Shown: positions 16,713 to 27,462, numbered from the stretch's first letter. The stretch is 64,000 nucleotides of DNA from Larsenimonas suaedae (GCF_023712105.1 NZ_JAMLJI010000002.1:186001-250000); one strand, 5' to 3'. Translations and numbers: made by a program. The notes: a model not told the origin generated them from the letters alone.

Positions 16713-17051
16713 TTTAAACCACGGTTAAAAAAACAAGTCTAACATCGCCCATTCGGAATAAAAAAGTCTGAGCGTCCATGCGGCTCAATCGCCGAGAAAG
16801 AGACGAAAAATCAAGGTGCTTATGGAGACAGGCGCTAACACAACGACACGTAATGCTACAAGTTATAGCTAGACACCGTGTTATTCTGAACTTGATGAGT
16901 AATGCACGCTCATCGCATTCTTTGCACAACCATTTTAGCCGCCTTCCCTGGCGGCTTTTTTATGCCTATACGTTGGGCTGCAAAGATGTCCGACCGGGAA
17001 AGCGCCCGCCGCGTGGCGTGACGCCTCGCTTACGCGCGCTCCCCGGGGCTA
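16713..17051. other. Intergenic stretch between mntH and trmB; possible small RNA
   Basis: No convincing protein gene lies in this 339-nt stretch. It ends with an orphan plus-strand terminator (16937-16961) preceded by another hairpin, GATGAG...CTCATC (about 16894-16914). No plus-strand gene upstream needs that terminator: mntH reads the other way. This suggests a short plus-strand transcript starting somewhere after 16,740. I could not define a clear promoter. Confidence 0.3.
16937..16961 (+). terminator. Orphan rho-independent terminator
   Basis: AGCCGCC (16937-16943), loop TTCCCT, GGCGGCT (16950-16956), then TTTTTA. It has the shape of a strong intrinsic terminator on the plus strand, although no annotated plus-strand gene precedes it within 1.5 kb. 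Confidence 0.8.
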
Positions 17052-17774
17052 TTACACCCTAAAGATCAGGTCAAACACCCCATGCCCGAGCCGTTCACCG
17101 CGCTGCTCGAACTTGGTCAACGGGCGAAACGCCGGGCGCGGCACGAAGCTCTCGCCGGGTGCAGCGGTGTTTTCAAAGCCCGGTGCCTCACTCATGACCT
17201 CGGCCATGTGCTCGGCATAGGGCGCCCAGTCGGTTGCCATATGGAAGGTGCCGCCGGATTTCAGCACCCGCGCGACCTTTTCAAGAAACGCCGGCTGCAC
17301 GATGCGGCGCTTGTGGTGTTTCTTCTTGGGCCAGGGGTCTGGGAAGAACAACTGAAGCGTATCGATGCTGTTTTCCGGCAGGGCGTCATCAAGCACTTTA
17401 AGCGCGTCTTCTCGGTAGACCCGCAGGTTGGAAAGTCCAGCCTTGTCGGCTTCATCAAGCAGCTTGCCCACACCGGCCTGATGCACTTCGATGCCAATGA
17501 AATCCGTATTCGGGTTGGCCATGGCCTGCTCGAGCAGCGAGCCGCCCATACCAAAGCCGATCTCGACCACACGCGGCGCCTCGCGGCCGAACACGGCGTT
17601 TAGATCAAGCCGGCCGTGCTCGAGCGTCAGCCCAAGTCTTGGAAAGACCTCCTCGAATCCGCGAGCCTGAGCGGCGGTCATGCGCCCGCCCCGAAGCACA
17701 TAGCTCTTGATTTCCCGACGGGGGGCATCGCCCTGCTCGGAAGACGAAGGGGTGGAATCCGTAGAATCGATCAT
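17052..17774 (-). CDS. trmB: tRNA (guanine-N7-)-methyltransferase
   Basis: The 240-residue SAM-dependent enzyme methylates G46 of tRNAs to m7G. Motif I VVEIGFGMGGSLLEQA, the later DFIGIEVHQAGVGKLL and the diagnostic LFFPDPWPKKKHHKRRIVQ are all present and full length. The N-terminal 30 residues are a variable charged extension. It lies 41 nt after thiG on the same strand and may be transcribed with thiS-thiG, an arrangement seen in other gammaproteobacteria. Confidence 0.96.
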   Translation of the reverse strand: MIDSTDSTPSSSEQGDAPRREIKSYVLRGGRMTAAQARGFEEVFPRLGLTLEHGRLDLNAVFGREAPRVVEIGFGMGGSLLEQAMANPNTDFIGIEVHQAGVGKLLDEADKAGLSNLRVYREDALKVLDDALPENSIDTLQLFFPDPWPKKKHHKRRIVQPAFLEKVARVLKSGGTFHMATDWAPYAEHMAEVMSEAPGFENTAAPGESFVPRPAFRPLTKFEQRGERLGHGVFDLIFRV

Positions 17775-17815
17775 GTCTGGCTCATTGCACGTTAAAAGAG
17801 TATTGGACGAGCGGC

Positions 17816-18616
17816 TTATTCAGTAATCAGGCCGCGTGTGGGCGATGATGCACGGGCTTCCTGACGCCGCGGCATCCGCTCGGCCAGATAGGCGTCACGG
17901 CCGGCCTCGACCGCACGCTTCATTGCACGCGCCATCAGTACCGGCTGTTTGGCGTGGGCGATCGCGGAATTCAAAAGCACGCCATCGCAACCAAGCTCCA
18001 TGGCAAGCGCGGCGTCGGAGGCGGTGCCGATGCCGGCGTCGACCAGTACCGGCACGCGGGCGTGCTCGAGAATGAGCGCGAGCGTATCGGGGTTCAAAAG
18101 CCCCTGACCAGAGCCGATCAGCGACCCAAGCGGCATGATGGCGCTGGCGCCCATCGACTCAAGCTCCTGGGCAACGATCGGGTCGTCGCTGGTGTAGACC
18201 ATGACGTCGAAGCCGTCATCGATCAGCGTGCGCGCCGCGCTCAGGGTTTCCATCACGTTGGGATACAGCGTTTTCTGGTCGCCGAGCACCTCGAGCTTGA
18301 CCAGATTATGGCCATCGAGCAGTTCCCGGGCGAGCTGACAGGTACGCACCGCATCCCGCGCGTTGAAGCAGCCGGCGGTGTTGGGCAGGATCGTGTAGCG
18401 TGACGGCGAAATGACATCGAGCAAATTCGGCGCGTCCGGGTCCTGGCCCAGATTGGAGCGACGCACGGCGACCGTGACGACGTCGGCGCCACTTTCCTCG
18501 ATGGCCGCGCGGGCCTCGTCGAAATCGCGGTATTTGCCGGTGCCGACCAGCAGGCGGGAAGAGAACGTACGTCCAGCCACGGTAAGCGGAACGTCCATCC
18601 GTTGCATGTCTGTCAT
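17816..18616 (-). CDS. thiG: Thiazole synthase
   Basis: The 266-residue TIM-barrel enzyme builds the thiazole phosphate of thiamine from DXP, dehydroglycine and ThiS-thiocarboxylate. Seen: [10 protein letters not shown], the Schiff-base lysine in LVKLEVLGD, and the glycine-rich phosphate sites [13 protein letters not shown] and [14 protein letters not shown]. The ATG at 18616 has GGAG 7 nt upstream; an ATG four codons earlier is the alternative. It follows thiS by about 50 nt. ThiH or ThiO, the source of dehydroglycine, is not in the window. Confidence 0.95.
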   Translation of the reverse strand: MTDMQRMDVPLTVAGRTFSSRLLVGTGKYRDFDEARAAIEESGADVVTVAVRRSNLGQDPDAPNLLDVISPSRYTILPNTAGCFNARDAVRTCQLARELLDGHNLVKLEVLGDQKTLYPNVMETLSAARTLIDDGFDVMVYTSDDPIVAQELESMGASAIMPLGSLIGSGQGLLNPDTLALILEHARVPVLVDAGIGTASDAALAMELGCDGVLLNSAIAHAKQPVLMARAMKRAVEAGRDAYLAERMPRRQEARASSPTRGLITE

Positions 18617-18664
18617 TGCTGTCTCCATCAGAGAATAGAAGCTAAAGCGCGGAAGATGCGGCCA

Positions 18665-18865
18665 TCAACCCCCGCCGATCGCGTGCACGATCTCGACGCG
18701 ATCGTTGTCACTGAGTTCGGTTTCGGCGTGACGCGAGCGCGGCACGATCGTTTCATTGTGCTCGACCGCGATCCGCTTGCCGGCAAGACCAAGCCGTTCG
18801 ACCAGCTCGGCGACCGTATTGATGTCATCGAACTGGCGCGACTCGCCATTGAGCAGCACGTGCAT
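18665..18865 (-). CDS. thiS: Sulfur carrier protein for thiamine biosynthesis
   Basis: This 66-residue ubiquitin-like protein begins MHVLLNGESRQF and ends in IGGG, carrying the Gly-Gly terminus that is adenylated and thiocarboxylated. GGAG lies 7 nt before this ATG; the frame stays open upstream but the family size fits the shorter form. It supplies sulfur to ThiG, encoded next. The strong hairpin upstream (18921-18949) separates it from the symporter gene, so it needs its own promoter in the about 50 nt between. Confidence 0.95.
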   Translation of the reverse strand: MHVLLNGESRQFDDINTVAELVERLGLAGKRIAVEHNETIVPRSRHAETELSDNDRVEIVHAIGGG

Positions 18866-18914
18866 ATCACTCTCCGTTAGGTCCCGGCCCGGATATTGGG
18901 CGCCCAAGTATACG

Positions 18915-18949
18915 AAAACAACAAGGGCGAGCACAGTGCTCGCCCTTGT
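18915..18949 (-). terminator. Strong terminator after the first AGCS symporter
   Basis: ACAAGGGCGAGCA (18921-18933), loop CAG, TGCTCGCCCTTGT (18937-18949) is a perfect 13-bp stem. Read on the minus strand it is followed by TGTTTT. It lies 21 nt past the symporter stop. Confidence 0.85.
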
Positions 18950-18970
18950 CGACATCGTGGCAAAATGCGC

Positions 18971-20428
<1,458 letters not shown>

Positions 20429-20538
20429 TAGTGAGGTGCTCCAGTGTTTACCTGCTTCATTCACTCTTAAAATGAGTAAATAACGGGTTTTATCTATCTT
20501 GTAGGGCGTAACTGAAAGTGCGCGGTGGAGAAGTGTAC

Positions 20539-20925
20539 ATGATGCGTGGAAAATTCGAACAGTTCGCAGTCTACATTAGCGGCTTCGTTGCCGTATCGGC
20601 GGGCGCGTTCGGCACTCACGGCCTAGAAGGCCAAATCAGCAACCGTCTGCTTCACGCCTGGGAAACCGGCGTTCACTACCAGATGTGGCATACACTTGCG
20701 ATCATGGTCATGCTGATCCGGTATAGGACCACACCAACGCGGGCCTCCCTAGCGGCCATTCGATGCTGGCTGGCCGGCATTGCCCTGTTTTCAGGCTCGC
20801 TCTACGCCCTCGCACTCGGCGCCCCCCGCATGATCGGCCCAATCACGCCCATTGGCGGCGCGCTTTTATTGCTGGGCTGGCTGATCATGGCCGTCGCCAC
20901 GCTGAGACCCGACCGCAACACATAG
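20539..20925 (+). CDS. DUF423 family small membrane protein
   Basis: This 128-residue protein has four predicted TM segments. SAGAFGTHGLEGQISNRLLH and then WETGVHYQMWHTLAIM are the conserved DUF423 features, with two histidines in the membrane border. The function of the family is unknown. The ATG at 20539 is supported by GGAGAAG 6 nt upstream. It is divergent from the symporter gene and followed by the DUF421 gene after 88 nt. Confidence 0.88.
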   Translation: MMRGKFEQFAVYISGFVAVSAGAFGTHGLEGQISNRLLHAWETGVHYQMWHTLAIMVMLIRYRTTPTRASLAAIRCWLAGIALFSGSLYALALGAPRMIGPITPIGGALLLLGWLIMAVATLRPDRNT

Positions 20926-21013
20926 CACGGTGGATCGATGTTCAACTCTGACAATGCAGAGCGTGGCATCTAGGCTTTAACTTCCCTGGTTCCATCTGCC
21001 TGGATGTTTACTC

Positions 21014-21520
21014 ATGCCTTCTGTGCTCAACACCATCGTTGTCGGCGTCGCGAGCTACCTCGCCCTCGTGGTTTTACTGCGCGTGTCGGGAAAGCGCACG
21101 CTGTCTAAATGGAACGCCTTCGATTTCGTCGCAACCATTGCGCTTGGGTCGACGCTTGCCACCGCGCTGACGTCTGCCGACGTCTCGCTGACTCAGGGCA
21201 TCACCGCGTTTTTGGTGATCATCGGGCTTCAGTTCGCCATGACCTTCACCTCGGTGCGCTCGACGCGCTTCAAGAACCTGATCAAATCCACCCCGACACT
21301 TTTATTGCATGAAGGCCGCTACCTCGAAAACGCCCTTCAGCGCGAGCGGGTAGCCGAAGCCGAGGTGCGCGCCGCGATCCGCGCCAAGGGCGTCGCCGAC
21401 ATCGATCAGGTCTACGCCGTTGTGCTTGAAACCGATGGCAGCTTCAGCGTGATTCTCGAGCGCGGCACCAGCAATTCCGCCCTCGATGGTGTGACGCGAA
21501 ACGCCCGTTCGCTCTCATGA
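21014..21520 (+). CDS. DUF421/YetF-like membrane protein
   Basis: The 168-residue protein has an N-terminal region of about three TM segments (7-80) and a soluble C-terminal domain. LLRVSGKRTLSKWNAFDFV and ALGSTLATAL, followed by TPTLLLHEGRYLENALQRER, are the DUF421 hallmarks. Family members include B. subtilis YetF; their role is poorly known. The conserved IALGS segment is intact. It may be co-transcribed with the DUF423 gene. Confidence 0.88.
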   Translation: MPSVLNTIVVGVASYLALVVLLRVSGKRTLSKWNAFDFVATIALGSTLATALTSADVSLTQGITAFLVIIGLQFAMTFTSVRSTRFKNLIKSTPTLLLHEGRYLENALQRERVAEAEVRAAIRAKGVADIDQVYAVVLETDGSFSVILERGTSNSALDGVTRNARSLS

Positions 21521-21666
21521 TGATGCCCAGCGTCACCCTGGGGATGCACCAAGCCGGCTCATGGGTCACCCGCCTTCGGCCGGCAAATCGAACAGTGTCC
21601 AAAAACCCATCAAAGGCGTTACACTAAGGGGATGGACATTCGATCAAGACGCAGCCCCAGGTCCCC

Positions 21667-22635
21667 ATGACGCACTCACTGCCCGACTTCAGCCTGCTTT
21701 CACACTCAGGCCCGCCCGCGCCGGTCACGGACACGAGCGGGCTTTTGGGCGAGTACCTGGCGTATTACCGCCTGGACCGGCGTCTTCCCCTGACCGAAAC
21801 CGTCTACAGCGGCGTGATCGACGCCGGCAGCTGGGCGCTCTGGACCCAGGTCTGGTGCCCGCCGGCGCCCCGGGGCACCGTGTTCGTGGTGCACGGCTAC
21901 TTCGATCATCTGGGCCTCTACGGGCATCTGCTCGAGGCGCTTTTGCGCGCGAACTGGCAGGTCGTGCTCTGGGATCTACCCGGTCACGGGCTATCCAACG
22001 GTGACCGCGCCTCCATCGATACCTTTAACGACTACGTTGATTGTCTCAGAACGGTACGCCAGACGCTCGATGAGCAGGGGCTCGCCCCCGGGCCCTGGTG
22101 CGGCATCGGCCAAAGCACCGGCAGCGCGATTCTTGCAACCGACGCGCTGAGCGACCCGGAGACGCCCTGGCAATCCCTGTGCCTGCTGGCGCCGCTGGTC
22201 AGACCGCTTGGCTGGAATCAGTCCCGCTGGCTGCACTCGGCACTGAAACCGTTTGTCCGCACACTGAAGCGCAAGTTTCGCGCCAACAGCAACGACCAGC
22301 ACTTTGCCCGTTTTCTCCACCATGACGACCCGCTGCAGCCGGCGTTCCTGTCGGTTTCCTGGGTCAGTGCGATGCGCCTTTGGATGGCGGATCTGAAAGC
22401 GCTGCCGCCCTCGCCCATGCCGACCCTGATTCTTCAGGGTAAGCAGGACCTGACCGTGGACTGGCAGTACAACCTGCCGATGCTCGAGCGAAAATTCCCC
22501 AACGCCCAGACCGTCTGCCACGATCACGCCCGCCACCATCTGGTCAATGAACTGCCGGACATCCGAACGCCGCTGTTCGACCGTCTGGTGCGGTTCATCG
22601 ATGCACCGCCCACGGCGCAGGAAGCCGCCTCATGA
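21667..22635 (+). CDS. Alpha/beta hydrolase (serine aminopeptidase S33 / monoacylglycerol lipase-like)
   Basis: The 322-residue cytoplasmic enzyme has an oxyanion-type VVHGYFDHLGLYGHLLEALL (about 79-98), VVLWDLPGHGLSNGDRA and the nucleophile elbow GIGQSTGSA (Gly-Gln-Ser-Thr-Gly). A late Asp (KQDLTVDWQ) and His (DHARHHLVNE) complete the triad. It looks like a lysophospholipase or monoacylglycerol lipase. Its stop codon overlaps the start of the following lipoprotein gene by 4 nt, so the two are probably used together. Confidence 0.88.
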   Translation: MTHSLPDFSLLSHSGPPAPVTDTSGLLGEYLAYYRLDRRLPLTETVYSGVIDAGSWALWTQVWCPPAPRGTVFVVHGYFDHLGLYGHLLEALLRANWQVVLWDLPGHGLSNGDRASIDTFNDYVDCLRTVRQTLDEQGLAPGPWCGIGQSTGSAILATDALSDPETPWQSLCLLAPLVRPLGWNQSRWLHSALKPFVRTLKRKFRANSNDQHFARFLHHDDPLQPAFLSVSWVSAMRLWMADLKALPPSPMPTLILQGKQDLTVDWQYNLPMLERKFPNAQTVCHDHARHHLVNELPDIRTPLFDRLVRFIDAPPTAQEAAS

Positions 22636-23132
22636 GGCTGAGATGGCTGGTTCTTGTACTCGTGCTCACTGTCAGTGGCTGTTCGCTGTTCTCGTCTTCA
22701 CCGACGTTTCGTGAACGCGACCCGTTGAACGGCCTCGGTCGCCAGGCCGCGCTCACGCTCGAAAGGACGCCCCTTTGGCAAAAAGGCGCCGCACAGCCGG
22801 TACTGGTGGTGCCCCCGACCACCATCGATCATCATTTCCCGACGCCTGTGGGCCACTTCAGAGACGCGCTGGCGCGGGCGCTTTTGGCCAAGAGCGAGAC
22901 GCTTCAGGTCATCGCCTGGCCAGGCCCCGCGCCCAGGCCGACCCAGGCCAATCAGTGGCTGCTTGAAACCTCGCTCGAAGCCCGCGCCCCCCTGTCGCTT
23001 TCCGACCGGACGCTTTACCCTTACACCCTCACCATGCGGCTCTATCAAAGCGGTCAGGACGCCCCGGTCTGGCAGACCCGCTCGAGCGGCGCGTTCGACG
23101 AGCAGGCGCTGAATACCACCCGCCGCTACTGA
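22632..23132 (+). CDS. Putative lipoprotein, unknown function
   Basis: The 166-residue protein starts with a lipoprotein signal, LVLVLTVSGCSLF, with lipobox Cys at about 17. Serines at +2 and +4 suggest outer-membrane sorting rather than inner-membrane retention. The mature part has alternating polar and hydrophobic stretches, and I recognise no family. The start overlaps the hydrolase stop by 4 nt (ATGA), suggesting translational coupling and a shared role in the cell envelope. Confidence 0.75.
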   Translation: MRLRWLVLVLVLTVSGCSLFSSSPTFRERDPLNGLGRQAALTLERTPLWQKGAAQPVLVVPPTTIDHHFPTPVGHFRDALARALLAKSETLQVIAWPGPAPRPTQANQWLLETSLEARAPLSLSDRTLYPYTLTMRLYQSGQDAPVWQTRSSGAFDEQALNTTRRY

Positions 23133-23192
23133 GCCCAAAACGGTGACAGCGGTACCGCGCGCATTTCCCACGTTCCACGCTCAGGAGGCACC

Positions 23193-24308
23193 GTGTCCCG
23201 ATTCGCGCCCCAGCTCGATGATGAGCACCCCAAAAACCCGTTTCCCGGCCTGAAGGCACTCGAGCGCCGGCTTGGGCGTACACTGCCCCACCAGCTTGGC
23301 TCCAACGAAGGCCTCGACATGCCCCACAACGCGCTCGCGGCCGTGCTCGGCGAGCGCGCCGCGCACCTGGCCCGGGCCTACGGCGACGCCGAGGCGTTCG
23401 AGCTACGAACGCGTCTGGCCGGTCGCCTTGATGTTGCCCTCGAGACGCTGGTGGTCGATGCCGGCGCCGACAGCCTGATGGCGCTTACGCTTCGCGCCTG
23501 CTGTGCCCCGGGCGATACCGTGGTAACAAGCGCTGGCACCTACCCGACGTTTGCCTATTTCGCCAGAGGCCACGGCTGCGCGCTCGAGGAGGTGCCCTAT
23601 GGCCTCGAGGGCGGCGCTCTAATGCCGGACATCGACGCCTTGTGCGCGCGCGCGAATGCCTCAAACGCTCGGCTGGTCTATCTGGCCAACCCCGACAACC
23701 CGACCGGCGCACTGATCGAGGTCGAGCGCATTGAAGAACTGGCCCGACGGCTACCCGAGCAGTGCTGGCTGCTGCTCGATGAGGCCTACTTCGATTTCTG
23801 CGCCGAACGGATCGAAAGCCGACCCCTGCCGGGCGTGATCCGCCTTCGCACCTTCTCCAAGGCGCACGGTCTGGCCGGACTTCGCATCGGCTACGCCCTT
23901 GCCGAGCCCAAGACCGTGCGCGCGCTCAATGCGGTGCGCATTCATTACGCCGTCTCCTCGCTTGCCCTCGATGCGGCCACGACGCTTCTCGATCACGACG
24001 AGGAAGTGCAGACCCACATTCAGGACGTCATCGCTCGCCGTGAGCGCCTGAGCGCGAATCTTCGAGCGCACGGCGTGTCGGTACTGCCAAGCGTGACCAA
24101 CTTCGTGACGATCGTGACCGACGATGCCGAGACCGCCACTGACGGGCAGCACGCGCTACTGGAGGCCGGCGTCATCGTTCATCGGCCCCCTCACCCAGCG
24201 CTTGGGCATCTTTTGCGCATCAGTGCCGTCGAGGACGCGCTGATGCCGGGCCGGCTCGACCCGCTGCTCGATGTACTCGCGCCCGGGCGCGGCGCGACCG
24301 AAGGCTGA
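23193..24308 (+). CDS. HisC-like PLP-dependent aminotransferase (fold type I)
   Basis: The 371-residue enzyme resembles histidinol-phosphate aminotransferases. Seen: LGSNEGLDMPHNA (HisC has SNENP), LVYLANPDNPTGA, LLDEAYFDF, and the PLP lysine in RTFSKAHGLAGLRIGYALAEP. It starts with GTG, supported by CAGGAGG 5 nt upstream. No other histidine genes are near, so a paralogue acting on another aromatic or imidazole substrate is as likely as true HisC. It is followed 4 nt later by the DUF1289 gene and then dinB, probably one transcript. Confidence 0.87.
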   Translation: MSRFAPQLDDEHPKNPFPGLKALERRLGRTLPHQLGSNEGLDMPHNALAAVLGERAAHLARAYGDAEAFELRTRLAGRLDVALETLVVDAGADSLMALTLRACCAPGDTVVTSAGTYPTFAYFARGHGCALEEVPYGLEGGALMPDIDALCARANASNARLVYLANPDNPTGALIEVERIEELARRLPEQCWLLLDEAYFDFCAERIESRPLPGVIRLRTFSKAHGLAGLRIGYALAEPKTVRALNAVRIHYAVSSLALDAATTLLDHDEEVQTHIQDVIARRERLSANLRAHGVSVLPSVTNFVTIVTDDAETATDGQHALLEAGVIVHRPPHPALGHLLRISAVEDALMPGRLDPLLDVLAPGRGATEG

Positions 24309-24312
24309 GCGC

Positions 24313-24483
24313 ATGGTCGAGTCGCCCTGTCGCAACCACTGCCAGCTGAACGACGAGCAGCTCTGCACCGGCTGCTATCGCCACATCGATGAGATCGTCG
24401 CCTGGGGCTCGCTCAGCGACGCGGACAAGGCTTGCGTACTTGCGCGCATACGCCGCCGCAAGGCCGAGCGTCCAGAGCACTAG
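24313..24483 (+). CDS. DUF1289 family cysteine-rich small protein
   Basis: This 56-residue protein carries SPCRNHCQL...LCTGCYRHIDEI, a C-x3-C...C-x2-C pattern that could bind Fe-S or Zn, as in DUF1289. The family is of unknown function. The ATG at 24313 lies 4 nt after the aminotransferase stop and the stop codon is 3 nt before the dinB start, so it is an internal gene of a tight cluster. The N-terminus VESPCRNHC matches the family start. Confidence 0.85.
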   Translation: MVESPCRNHCQLNDEQLCTGCYRHIDEIVAWGSLSDADKACVLARIRRRKAERPEH

Positions 24484-24486
24484 CCC

Positions 24487-25527
24487 GTGAAGATCTTGCA
24501 CGCCGATTGCGACTGCTTTTACGCCGCCGTTGAAATGCGGGACAACCCTGACCTGCTCGAGCGGCCGCTCGCCGTGGGCGGACGGCCCGAGCACCGAGGC
24601 GTGGTGGCCACCTGCAACTACCCGGCGCGTACCTTTGGGATTCATTCGGCAATGCCGATGGCGCAGGCGGTCAAGCGCTGCCCGGAGCTTGTGATTGTAA
24701 AGCCCGATTTCGACAAGTACCGCCAGGTCTCCCAACAGATTCAGGCGCTCTTTTTCGAGCTGACCGACAAGGTCGAGCCGCTGTCGCTCGATGAAGCGTA
24801 CCTGGACGTCACCGACACGCCCCGCTTTCAGGGCAGCGCAACCTGGATGGCCCAGTGGCTCAAGCGCGAGGCGAACGCGCGCACTGGCATCACCGTGTCG
24901 GTGGGTGCGGCGCCCAACAAGTTTCTGGCAAAGATCGCAAGCGATTGGGAGAAACCGGACGGCCTGTTCGTCATTTCTCCCGAGGAGGCCGAGGCGTTCA
25001 TCGAACGGCTGCCGGTCAGTAAGCTCCACGGGGTGGGCCCCGCCACACAGACCAAGCTCGAGCGGCTAAGCATCACCACCTGTCAGGAACTCAAGGCACT
25101 GGCGCTTCCAACGCTCATCGAGCAGTTCGGCAAGTTCGGCCACCGGCTTTACGAGCTGGCTCGCGGCATCGACCGCCGCGAGGTCAAGACCGAGCGCGAG
25201 CGCAAGTCGGTCAGTGTCGAAACCACCTTCGATCACGACCTGCCGGATATCGATGCCTGCCGCCGCGCGCTCCCCGCTCTGGTCGACAAGCTCGACGAAC
25301 GCCTTGACCGACACGACCGACCAGCCACCAACAAGGTATTCGTGAAGGTGCGCTTCAACGACTTCAGCATCACCACGATTGAAACCGGCGGCCACGCGCC
25401 GGATCTTGCCACCTTTGAGGCTCTGCTCGGCGAGGCCTGGCAGCGAAAGGCCCGCCCGGTGCGGTTGCTGGGCGTCGGCGTCAGGCTGGTGCCGCCGCAG
25501 GAACTGATGCAGCTCGGACTGTTCTAG
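24487..25527 (+). CDS. dinB: DNA polymerase IV (Y-family translesion polymerase)
   Basis: The 346-residue polymerase has the catalytic acidic residues in HADCDCFYAAVE and LSLDEAYLDV, and KFLAKIASDWEKPDGL in the palm/thumb. The last residues are QLGLF, a canonical beta-clamp binding motif. It bypasses template lesions and contributes to mutagenesis. The start is GTG. It lies 3 nt after the DUF1289 gene. It converges with msrQ, with only 6 nt between the stop codons, and I see no terminator there. No LexA box is visible immediately upstream, since it is inside a cluster. Confidence 0.96.
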   Translation: MKILHADCDCFYAAVEMRDNPDLLERPLAVGGRPEHRGVVATCNYPARTFGIHSAMPMAQAVKRCPELVIVKPDFDKYRQVSQQIQALFFELTDKVEPLSLDEAYLDVTDTPRFQGSATWMAQWLKREANARTGITVSVGAAPNKFLAKIASDWEKPDGLFVISPEEAEAFIERLPVSKLHGVGPATQTKLERLSITTCQELKALALPTLIEQFGKFGHRLYELARGIDRREVKTERERKSVSVETTFDHDLPDIDACRRALPALVDKLDERLDRHDRPATNKVFVKVRFNDFSITTIETGGHAPDLATFEALLGEAWQRKARPVRLLGVGVRLVPPQELMQLGLF

Positions 25528-25533
25528 ACTCGG

Positions 25534-26157
25534 CTAACGAAGCCGCAACCGTCGGCCAAGCGCAGGCAGGCGCCGCGAAAGCGCGTCAAGCCGCAAAAGC
25601 AGCAGCGCAGCCCCGGCAAGTGCATAGCCGGCCCACTCGGCCATGTCGGCGCGCACCACCCAGAAAAAATGCAGAAGAACCAGCAAGAGCACCCCATAAA
25701 CCAGCGAATGCACTCGCTTCCAGCGCTTGCCAAGCCGGCGCATCGAGACGCGGTTGGAGGTCACGGCCATCACCAGAAGTCCTAAAAGCGCCAGGGCTCC
25801 GACGATGATGTAGGGCCTGCGCTGAATGTCGTCCCACAGCAGTGAGACATCGAGGCCCAGAATAAACAGCACATAGCTTGTCAGATGCAGCAGCGCATAC
25901 GCGAAACACCAGAGCCCGAGCTGGCGCCGAATGGCGGTAAAGCCGCGCCAGCCGGTCAGCCGAGTCAAGGGGGTCAATGCAAGCGTCAAGAGCAGCAGCA
26001 CCAGCGCACAGAGGCCGAACTTCAACAGGAGGTACTGGCCGGGCTCCGGGCCTGCATGGCCGAGCGCCACCTGCGCGCTCCAGTACCCTAGTGGTGAAAG
26101 CGCGGCGAAAAACACGAGCACTCGCCACAGGAGGATGAGTCTGGGAGAAGTCTGCAT
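25534..26157 (-). CDS. msrQ: MsrQ, heme-binding membrane subunit of periplasmic methionine sulfoxide reductase
   Basis: The 207-residue protein has six TM segments of the ferric-reductase-like type. Histidines in FAYALLHLTSYVLF, RWKRVHSLVYG and LLVLLHFFWV are suited to bind heme b. It passes electrons to MsrP. The ATG at 26157 shares its A with the msrP stop (TGATG), so translation is coupled. Length and order msrP-msrQ match other proteobacteria. Confidence 0.94.
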   Translation of the reverse strand: MQTSPRLILLWRVLVFFAALSPLGYWSAQVALGHAGPEPGQYLLLKFGLCALVLLLLTLALTPLTRLTGWRGFTAIRRQLGLWCFAYALLHLTSYVLFILGLDVSLLWDDIQRRPYIIVGALALLGLLVMAVTSNRVSMRRLGKRWKRVHSLVYGVLLLVLLHFFWVVRADMAEWAGYALAGAALLLLRLDALSRRLPALGRRLRLR

Positions 26158-27170
26158 CAAAAGTGCTTCCGAAGGTCCATGCCCGCATACAGGTTCGCCA
26201 CCTCGTCGTAGCCATTGAACAGACGAGTGTCGATGCGGTTGGGACTGAACAACGAGTTCGGCAGCCGCCGCTCGGTGGACTGGCTCCAGCGCGGGTGATC
26301 CACGTCCGGATTGACGTTGGCGTAAAAGCCATACTCGTTGGGCGCGATCTGTTGCCATGAGTTCATCGGCGCGTCCTTGACCAGCGAGATCCGAACGATC
26401 GATTTGATGCTCTTGAAGCCGTACTTCCACGGCACCACCAATCTGAGCGGCGCGCCGTTCTGATTTGGCAGCACTCGGCCGTAATTGCCCACCGCCAGAA
26501 ACGCCAGCGGATGCATCGCCTCATCGAGTCGCAGCCCTTCGACATAGGGCCAGTCGATCAGACCGAAGCGCGAGCGCTGACCCGGCATTTCCTCGGGCCG
26601 TACCAGCGTTTCGAAACGCACATAACGGGCCTCGCTTTTCGGGTCGGCGCGTTTGATCACGTCCGCAAGCGGGATGCCGAGCCAGGGAATTACCATCGAC
26701 CAGGCCTCGACACAGCGCAGCCGATAGATGCGCTCCTCGAGCTGACTCGGGCCGATCAGATCTTCCAGCGCAATCGCCCCCGGCGCATTGACGAGCCCAT
26801 CGACCGTCACACTCCAGGGCGCTGTCGTGAGCTGTCCGGCGCGGGCCGCCGGGTCGTCCTTGTCGGTGCCGAACTCAAAGAAGTTGTTGTAGTGCGTTGC
26901 GTCCTCGAACGGCGTGGTCTTGTCTTTTGAGGGGTCTGCGGGCACCACCGCGTCCCACCGGGCATCGGCTTTCTTGGCGGCGAACCACTTGGGTGCATCG
27001 GCCTCGCCAACGCCCTCGTAGGGCGGTTTGGCCCACGCCGACGGCGCAAACGAGGCGGCAAGCCCCAGCCCGCCCAGCGTTCCCATGAACGCACGACGAC
27101 TTCGGTAGATTGATTCCGGGGTAACGTCCGCTTCCGAGACATCGTGAGGACGGCGACGATAAATCAGCAT
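26157..27170 (-). CDS. msrP: MsrP, molybdopterin-dependent periplasmic protein-methionine sulfoxide reductase
   Basis: The 337-residue protein has a twin-arginine signal ([18 protein letters not shown], about 22-40) and the sulfite-oxidase-fold core. The molybdenum-ligating cysteine is in [12 protein letters not shown]. It repairs oxidised methionines of periplasmic proteins, taking electrons from MsrQ. Start context: ATG preceded by AAGGAG. The 292-nt region to the divergent HAD gene should hold its promoter. No two-component sensor like MsrRS is adjacent. Confidence 0.96.
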   Translation of the reverse strand: MLIYRRRPHDVSEADVTPESIYRSRRAFMGTLGGLGLAASFAPSAWAKPPYEGVGEADAPKWFAAKKADARWDAVVPADPSKDKTTPFEDATHYNNFFEFGTDKDDPAARAGQLTTAPWSVTVDGLVNAPGAIALEDLIGPSQLEERIYRLRCVEAWSMVIPWLGIPLADVIKRADPKSEARYVRFETLVRPEEMPGQRSRFGLIDWPYVEGLRLDEAMHPLAFLAVGNYGRVLPNQNGAPLRLVVPWKYGFKSIKSIVRISLVKDAPMNSWQQIAPNEYGFYANVNPDVDHPRWSQSTERRLPNSLFSPNRIDTRLFNGYDEVANLYAGMDLRKHF

Positions 27171-27462
27171 GGCGCACTCCTTGTTGAAAACAGAACGCGT
27201 TGATGCGCCCTTTCGTTACAGACAGAAACAAAAGCACAAGGTTCCCCGCAGGGCCCTTCATTATTCATGGGTTGGCCATGGTTGTGCCCGGCCGCATGAA
27301 CGCCTGCCACACTCATGAAGCCTGTGCCCTTGTGGCCTTCAGTGTGGTCGAACGCGCGCGTCTCGCCCACTGCCGCCTGGAAGACGTGCGCCGTGTCATG
27401 GCACTTGCCCCCGGGCCCGGCCATACTGAGCGCCTTACACACCGATTCCGAGCGAGAGGCCC

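Noticed and set aside
16778-17062. 94-codon frame between mntH and trmB
   Set aside because: It reads through a strong intrinsic terminator, has no RBS and no plausible protein features.
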